Assembly: GCA_038327655.1 (NCBI GenBank)
Contig: JBBQLG010000003.1
Coordinates: 37,204-101,203, forward strand
Origin: JBBQLG01 sp038327655
GTDB taxonomy: Bacteria > Bacteroidota > Bacteroidia > Cytophagales > Spirosomataceae
Reading direction: 5' to 3'
Length of the DNA stretch: 64,000 nucleotides
In this document: piece by piece, positions 59,374 through 64,000 of the stretch
Layout of the letters: each line of letters opens with the position of its first letter
Position numbering within the stretch: the first letter of the stretch is position 1
Position numbers and translations under genes: made by a program
Notes under the pieces: model-generated
Told to the model about the DNA's origin: nothing
The model's database searches: none
Seen by the model: the letters and a program-made list of their open reading frames with translations, nothing else

Positions 59374-60954
59374 ATGGAAAACACGCAGAAAACCGACGTT
59401 CTCATTATTGGCGCTGGGCCAACGGGTCTGACAATGGCCGCCCAACTTATCCGCTACGGTATCAATTTCATCATCATCGACAAGAAAAACGGCCCCACCG
59501 ATCAGTCCAAAGCCTTGGTCGTTCACGCCCGGTCGCTGGAGATTTTCGAGCAGATGGGGCTGGCCGACAAAGCCATCGACCACGGCGAACTGATCCGGAA
59601 AGCTGTCTGGCTCGATAAAGGCGAAACGAATGCCGAATTCAACTTCGCCGACTTTGGCAAGGGCCTGAGTCCGTTTCCCTACGTGCTGGTGCATGAGCAA
59701 AGCAAGACCGAACACCTGCTGTATGATTATGTGAACGAAAACGGCAAAGGTGTTTGGTGGCAAACGGGTCTGGAAACGCTGAAACAGGATGAAAACAGCG
59801 TAACGGCGACGCTTACCAACAGTGCGGGCGACACCTACACCATCGAAGCCCGTTACGTGGTCGGAGCCGACGGGGGCAGCAGTCCGGTGCGGCATTTTCT
59901 CGACCTCGGTTTTGGCGGCAGCACCAACCCCAAACTGTTCTACGTGGCCGACGTAGAGATGGACTACGAGGCCGAAGGGTCCACGCTTTACGTAGCGTTT
60001 CGCGGCTATTCGTTCCTGCTGATGGTGCCGATGGAGGGCAAGAAATTCTGGCGGTTCATCGGTAACTACCCCGAATATGATGTCGACCCCAGCCACGAAG
60101 CGTCTTACGACGAGGTAGAGAATAAAGTGAAGGGCCTGATTCAGCAGCCGATGAATGTCACGAAGGTCAACTGGTTTTCGACTTATAAAGTACACACCCG
60201 CCACGCCGAACGGTTCTCGGTGGGCCGCTGCTTTCTGGCGGGCGATGCCGCCCACGTGCATACCCCGGCGGGCGGGCAGGGCATGAACACCGGCATTCAG
60301 GATGCGTATAACCTGGCCTGGAAAATGGCCCTCGTACTGCGCGGTCAGGCGAAGGATACGCTGCTGGAAACGTACAATGAAGAACGACTGGCCAACGCCA
60401 AAAACCTGCTACGGAGCACCGACGAGTTCTTCAACGTGGCCACCGGCGACCAGTGGTGGCTGCGGGTTTTCCGCGATACGGTGCTGCCCGGCGTGGTCAA
60501 CCTCACCTCACACATCGACCGCATCAAGGCGATGATGTACCCGCAGGTGTCGATGATCAACATCAACTACCGCGACAACTCGCTGAGCGACCATACCGGC
60601 GACAGGCTGTTCGACATAAAGGCGGGCGACCGGATGCCGTATTTTTTGGTCGATGGCGCGAGTGGCTACGACAAACTGGCGGCCCCCAAATTTCACCTGC
60701 TCATTTTCTCCGACGGGCAAAGTAGCTACGATGAACTGAAGAATACCGTTGAAGGCGACTATGGCGATCTGATGGACGTAACCGAGGTGCCACTCTACCC
60801 GGCCATCGCTAAAACATTCGACGCCGACCGTTCATTTATGGTGCTGCTTCGGCCCGACAACCACATCGGCCTGCTGACGACAACCCTCGATGCCGATGCC
60901 GTTCAGGAGTATCTGAAGCAGGTGTTGGGTCTGAAATTGCCGCAGTTTTCTTAA
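59374..60954 (+). CDS. FAD-dependent aromatic monooxygenase-like protein
   Basis: A 526-residue flavoprotein of the PheA/TfdB/MhpA group: dinucleotide loop VLIIGAGPTGLTMAAQL (residues 9-25), the GD motif RCFLAGDAAHVHTPAGGQGMNTGIQDAYNLAWK, and a C-terminal thioredoxin-like domain. Such enzymes hydroxylate phenols, polyketides or tetracycline-like drugs with NAD(P)H and O2. The frame is open from 59311; ATG 59374 is used. It lies 38 bp after the exporter operon and may be co-regulated by the TetR protein. Substrate unknown. Confidence 0.92.
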   Translation: MENTQKTDVLIIGAGPTGLTMAAQLIRYGINFIIIDKKNGPTDQSKALVVHARSLEIFEQMGLADKAIDHGELIRKAVWLDKGETNAEFNFADFGKGLSPFPYVLVHEQSKTEHLLYDYVNENGKGVWWQTGLETLKQDENSVTATLTNSAGDTYTIEARYVVGADGGSSPVRHFLDLGFGGSTNPKLFYVADVEMDYEAEGSTLYVAFRGYSFLLMVPMEGKKFWRFIGNYPEYDVDPSHEASYDEVENKVKGLIQQPMNVTKVNWFSTYKVHTRHAERFSVGRCFLAGDAAHVHTPAGGQGMNTGIQDAYNLAWKMALVLRGQAKDTLLETYNEERLANAKNLLRSTDEFFNVATGDQWWLRVFRDTVLPGVVNLTSHIDRIKAMMYPQVSMININYRDNSLSDHTGDRLFDIKAGDRMPYFLVDGASGYDKLAAPKFHLLIFSDGQSSYDELKNTVEGDYGDLMDVTEVPLYPAIAKTFDADRSFMVLLRPDNHIGLLTTTLDADAVQEYLKQVLGLKLPQFS

Positions 60955-61096
60955 CGTGAGTCACGGATAAATGGCTCCGTAGGTTGGACCGTCAATACTT
61001 GCAAATCATTGATTATCAGCCCTGTGTTGTATGTGCGAAATCATTCTGTATGTACCACAATGCGTTAATCGCTCATTTATCCGTAACTCATGTTAA
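60951..61096. mobile_element. MITE-like element with 23-bp inverted ends
   Basis: Bases 60951-60973 and the reverse complement of 61074-61096 match at 21 of 23 positions (TTAACRTGAGTYACGGATAAATG). The 146-bp unit has no coding capacity. Both ends are TTAA-like; no clear target-site duplication. The left end supplies the stop codon of the monooxygenase gene. Could also be a long-loop hairpin. Confidence 0.45.
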
Positions 61097-61672
61097 CTAA
61101 ACAATTTCGTCGGCAGCGTGTGCGGATGGTATGTTCGCCGGGGGAGGCTCTCCCCCAGTGGTTGGATAAACCCCATTCCTGCAATGATGGCCAGTCCTGC
61201 CCTTTTTTGTGTTACAAATCCCGGTTGCCAACGGGTAGCTGGCCCGCTTTCACTACGGCCTGGTGGAGTGGTTATGGCGATCGATGACCTACGGGAAGGT
61301 GCAGTCGTGGCGGAAAGTCTCCTGACAGAACCAACCTTTAAAATGCTTCAATTTAATTGCTCGTTCTCACTACGAGCGGCTAAGCCGGTATTGATCTTCC
61401 CGACCTGATAAACCGATTTAGTTTTGTCGGCCTGACCAGTGATAGCGCTGGTTAGGTAGACGCCTGACCCTACATGCCGCCTTGCCGTGCCAGTAAACAG
61501 GCAGACGTGAAGACATTCTGCCCAACGCATGACCGCATAGTAAACAACATCAACAACCCTGCCCGTAAACACGTATCTTTTGGAGAGTCATCATAGTTGT
61601 AATGGGCTACGAATGGCCGTTAAACCCCCACTCAATGTACTGGTAGCGAAACTATAAACTGTCCGCAGCGCC
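61097..61672. other. Intergenic stretch without a recognised gene
   Basis: About 575 bp. Short open frames show no family resemblance, and no tRNA or terminator is seen. Near 61574 GTATCTTTTGG resembles a -7 box (one base too long), about 100 bp before the AraC gene. Confidence 0.4.
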
Positions 61673-62509
61673 ATGACTACGCTGATTCAAGAGTATCCTC
61701 CACATCCGGCTCTCCGTGAGTTTATCCGAAACTATCAGGTTATCCGGTGGGCGTTTTCCGGCAATGCGCTCCCCCCGCCCAAACTGCTGGCTCCACGGCC
61801 CGAACACAGCCTTGCGTTCTACATTCGCGACCGACAATCATTCAACTATTTAGACTCAGATCGGTCTATTGTTTATCCACAGACTATTCTGAGCGGGATT
61901 CATACCGTAACGATCAACCGCGATTGTGGACACGATTTTCTGGCCCTTAAAGTAGTGCTGCAACCCTGCGCGCTCTATCGCCTGACGGGGATTCCGGCTG
62001 CCGAACTCACCAGCAACTATGTCGATGCCGAAGCCCTTTGGGGGAAAGCCATACGCCCGGTTTTTGAGCAGTTGGCCAACGCCGATACCCTGGCCACTAT
62101 GCTGGCGGTGGTCGAGCAATTTATGATGGGATTGATTCAGCGAACCTCTCGTAACGAACACCCTGTCGACCGGGCGAGCCAAATCATGCTTACCAGCCCA
62201 TCGACCAGTTCGCTTGACTGGCTGGCGCGGCAGTCAGGATTGAGCATCCGGCAGTTCATCCGAAAATTTGACGAACGCACGGGCGTCAGTCCCAAAATGT
62301 TCGACCGCATCACCCGCTTCAATCGGGTCTACCGGCTCAAAAATAACCAGCCCGATCTGGACTGGCTCAGTATTGCCCTATCCTGCGGCTACTACGATTA
62401 TCAGCACTTAGCCAAAGACTACAAAGATTTTACGGCTACCACACCGGTGTCGTTTTATGAAACCGACAAAAAAGCGCCCGAGCGTCTGTTTGGGCTGTAT
62501 TTCGGGTAG
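61673..62509 (+). CDS. AraC-family transcriptional regulator
   Basis: A 278-residue regulator: N-terminal domain of the DUF6597 type (YPPHPALREFIRNYQVIRW) and a C-terminal AraC HTH (SLDWLARQSGLSIRQFIRKFDERTGVSPKMFDRITRF..., LSIALSCGYYDYQHLAKDYKDF). It precedes two cupin genes. A second regulator of the same type begins at 63894. Likely regulator of the first cupin gene. Confidence 0.92.
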   Translation: MTTLIQEYPPHPALREFIRNYQVIRWAFSGNALPPPKLLAPRPEHSLAFYIRDRQSFNYLDSDRSIVYPQTILSGIHTVTINRDCGHDFLALKVVLQPCALYRLTGIPAAELTSNYVDAEALWGKAIRPVFEQLANADTLATMLAVVEQFMMGLIQRTSRNEHPVDRASQIMLTSPSTSSLDWLARQSGLSIRQFIRKFDERTGVSPKMFDRITRFNRVYRLKNNQPDLDWLSIALSCGYYDYQHLAKDYKDFTATTPVSFYETDKKAPERLFGLYFG

Positions 62510-62547
62510 GTGTCACTTTTTTACCAATGCGTCCGTGGGTGGACTTT

Positions 62548-62555
62548 TACATTTG
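62548..62555 (+). promoter_or_regulatory. Bacteroidota -7 box (TACATTTG)
   Basis: Exact TAnnTTTG match, 45 bp before the first cupin gene; no good -33 element seen. Confidence 0.5.
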
Positions 62556-62599
62556 TTACAGCTTATGAATGTCTAATTCACCACTACACTATTTACACG

Positions 62600-63151
62600 A
62601 TGAAACGCAGAAATTTCCTGACCACCACGCTTGCCGCCGGACTCACCGCCAACGAATTAAAAGCATTAGCCGCTCCTGACTGCTCCTTAGGCGAAGGCAC
62701 TAAGCCGTTTATTGTAAAGGCAACCAAGGCCCGCTTCACCGACTATAATCCGATGGGGGTGCTGAAGGTATCGGGCAAGGATACCAACGGTGAGTATTGC
62801 CTGTTTGAAACCAAAAATGAGGTCGGCCCCATGGCCGGACCACCATTACACATGCACAAGTTTCAGGACGAAGTGTTTATGATAATGGAAGGAGAATTTC
62901 TGTTTCAGGTAGGGGATCAGAAAATTCTGGCGACGGCGGGTGATGTGGTGTTTGGCCCGCGTACCGTGCCGCACACGTTTTACCAGAAGAGCAAAAAAGC
63001 GCACATGATTTTTTCGTACAATCCAGCCGGTAAAATGGAGACGATCATGCAGGAAATGGCGAAACTAATGCCCCAGAATCCACAGGGATTTGCCAAAGCC
63101 TGCGCCGAAAATGACGTGCCGTTTGTGGGTCCGCCCATGACCGGCGACTGA
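62600..63151 (+). CDS. Exported cupin-domain protein (Tat-type signal)
   Basis: A 183-residue protein: MKRRNFLTTTLAAGL is a Tat-like signal, followed by a single cupin (PPLHMHKFQDEVFMIMEGEFLFQVGDQK... PHTFYQKSKKAHMIF) with histidines placed to bind a metal. The frame is open from 62510; ATG 62600 has the signal peptide and a promoter box upstream. Paralogue of the cupin at 63309. Substrate unknown. Confidence 0.88.
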   Translation: MKRRNFLTTTLAAGLTANELKALAAPDCSLGEGTKPFIVKATKARFTDYNPMGVLKVSGKDTNGEYCLFETKNEVGPMAGPPLHMHKFQDEVFMIMEGEFLFQVGDQKILATAGDVVFGPRTVPHTFYQKSKKAHMIFSYNPAGKMETIMQEMAKLMPQNPQGFAKACAENDVPFVGPPMTGD

Positions 63152-63180
63152 TTGGTCCGCAGTTAAAACATACCTTTTCC

Positions 63181-63226
63181 ATTCCCGGTATAACCCTATT
63201 AGCGGCCTATACCGGGAATTTTTTTT
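63181..63226 (+). terminator. Rho-independent terminator after the first cupin gene
   Basis: ATTCCCGGTATA (63181-63192) pairs with 63208-63219, 15-nt loop, followed by a run of T. Lies 29 bp after the stop. Confidence 0.85.
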
Positions 63227-63274
63227 ATCCAAAACATGGCCGATTCTTACCACCAACCGCGCTTAAATGAAATT

Positions 63275-63282
63275 GACCTTTG
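63275..63282 (+). promoter_or_regulatory. Possible -7 box (GACCTTTG)
   Basis: Seven of eight matches to TAnnTTTG, 27 bp before the second cupin gene; same octamer as at 6994-7001 and 8957-8964. Confidence 0.4.
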
Positions 63283-63308
63283 CGTAACACATTAAACCAC
63301 AATGTAGT

Positions 63309-63881
63309 ATGCAACGACGAAAATTCATTACCCATGCCACAGCCGCCGTATCCACGGCAACCGTCACCGCTTTAGGTGCATCAGCCGCGCCAGTGCCAGC
63401 CACCACCGAACGTAACGCGAAAGGATTTGTGGTAAAAGCCGGGGAAAGTCGCTTCAAGGAGACTACGAAATTAGGTGGTATTAGTCCGAATGACATCAAA
63501 ATTTCGGGCAAAGACACGGATGGTAACCTAACTGTTTTTGAGTACATTGGCCATGAAAAAGGGGGACCACCGCTGCATATTCATCCAAATCAGGACGAGA
63601 TTTTTTACGTAGTCGAGGGTGAGTATGCATTTGAGGTGGGGGGCGAAAAACACAAATTAATGGCGGGTGAAACCATTTTTTTACCCCGAAACGTACCACA
63701 CGCATTCGCTCAGTTAAGCGATAACGGGAAGATGGTTTTCTTCTTTCAGCCATCGGGAAAAATGGAAGATTTTTTCCGGAAAGCAGGCTCGTTTCCCGGT
63801 GAACCCTCCCCGCAGGAAGGGGCTAAACTCTTTTCCGATCATGGTCTGCAAGTAGTTGGACCACCGCTATCCATCAGGTAA
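63309..63881 (+). CDS. Exported cupin-domain protein (Tat-type signal)
   Basis: A 190-residue protein: MQRRKFITHATAAVSTATVT is a Tat-like signal, followed by a cupin (PPLHIHPNQDEIFYVVEGEYAFEVGGEKH..., FLPRNVPHAFAQ). It is the tandem paralogue of 62600-63151 (shared GPPLHxHxxQDE, and ends with VGPPLS versus VGPPMT). It has its own promoter-like box and is preceded by a terminator, so it is transcribed separately. Confidence 0.88.
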   Translation: MQRRKFITHATAAVSTATVTALGASAAPVPATTERNAKGFVVKAGESRFKETTKLGGISPNDIKISGKDTDGNLTVFEYIGHEKGGPPLHIHPNQDEIFYVVEGEYAFEVGGEKHKLMAGETIFLPRNVPHAFAQLSDNGKMVFFFQPSGKMEDFFRKAGSFPGEPSPQEGAKLFSDHGLQVVGPPLSIR

Positions 63882-63893
63882 AAACGGATTCGC

Positions 63894-64000
63894 ATGTATC
63901 TTCACTACTTCCCGCCCAGCCCCGCTTTGCGCGAATACGTCAGGTTGTTCCAGATTGTCCATCTGGTGTTTCCGGCTGGTGCTGTTTTGCCATTCAAACC
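63894..64000 (+). CDS. AraC-family regulator, N-terminal part
   Basis: ATG 63894 opens a frame to the end of the window: MYLHYFPPSPALREYVRLFQIVHL..., strongly like the start of the AraC gene at 61673 (PPHPALREFIRNYQVI). It begins 12 bp after the cupin stop. Only the sensing-domain start is visible. Confidence 0.7.
   Translation, partial: MYLHYFPPSPALREYVRLFQIVHLVFPAGAVLPFK

Noticed and set aside
60955..61672. tRNA or small RNA gene in the long gap
   Set aside because: No cloverleaf with a TTC-type T loop or other recognisable RNA structure could be traced by eye.

Overview
The window looks like chromosome of a Bacteroidota bacterium of the order Cytophagales, most like Spirosoma and its relatives (Spirosomataceae). 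The reasons are the many AraC regulators, DUF5686/CarboxypepD-reg and DM13/YceI secreted proteins, lipoprotein-type RND adaptors and NodT proteins, a hybrid histidine kinase with a two-component-regulator propeller, few Shine-Dalgarno sequences, and promoters of the TAnnTTTG (-7) type. Base composition is mostly 53-58 % GC, with a clearly AT-richer stretch at about 17.2-19.5 kb. No rRNA, tRNA, CRISPR array, integrase or complete insertion sequence was recognised.

Layout. 0-12 kb: small redox/regulator clusters (Crp/Fnr, AraC, TetR, HxlR-type control of SDR and NmrA-like NAD(P)-binding proteins, an AhpD-like protein and a secreted peroxiredoxin). 12-15.9 kb: DinB-like and beta-barrel proteins, then a microbial rhodopsin with a DTK motif, lying between two copies of the 3' end of a STAS-like gene and next to a decayed copy of the locus at the left edge of the window. 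15.9-20.2 kb: DUF2254 membrane protein, an AT-rich azoreductase/HxlR/VOC group, and a Doc toxin pair. 20.2-31.4 kb: three transcription units (lipoprotein-MscS-AI-2E; a TPR protein; a complete tripartite RND efflux pump), each preceded by the same array of four CTAAG-like repeats at an 11-bp period, which suggests one OmpR/PhoB-type regulon. 31.4-37.6 kb: a probable defence island (single-chain R-M-S enzyme of 1310 aa, small basic protein, TIR/nucleoside-deoxyribosyltransferase-like protein, two unknown ORFs) bounded by a direct repeat of the 3' end of the efflux outer-membrane gene. 37.7-45 kb: a UbiA-like enzyme and a run of secreted or surface proteins on the minus strand. 45-50.8 kb: a propeller-type hybrid histidine kinase coupled to an NtrC-type regulator. 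50.9-53.4 kb: a scar of fused and broken genes, ending with a third copy of the efflux-gene 3' end. 53.4-59.3 kb: a TetR-controlled HlyD/ABC-2 exporter operon whose last permease is frameshifted in a C tract. 59.3-64 kb: FAD monooxygenase, a MITE-like element, and alternating AraC regulators and Tat-type cupin proteins.

Themes. Gene 3' ends have been copied and moved several times in this window, with cargo (rhodopsin, restriction island) sitting between the copies. Several regulatory circuits can be read directly from palindromes: two TetR circuits, the 11-bp CTAAG arrays, and a paired 19-bp-spaced motif around the NtrC-type operon. Family names come from recognition of the translated sequences; no database search was run.
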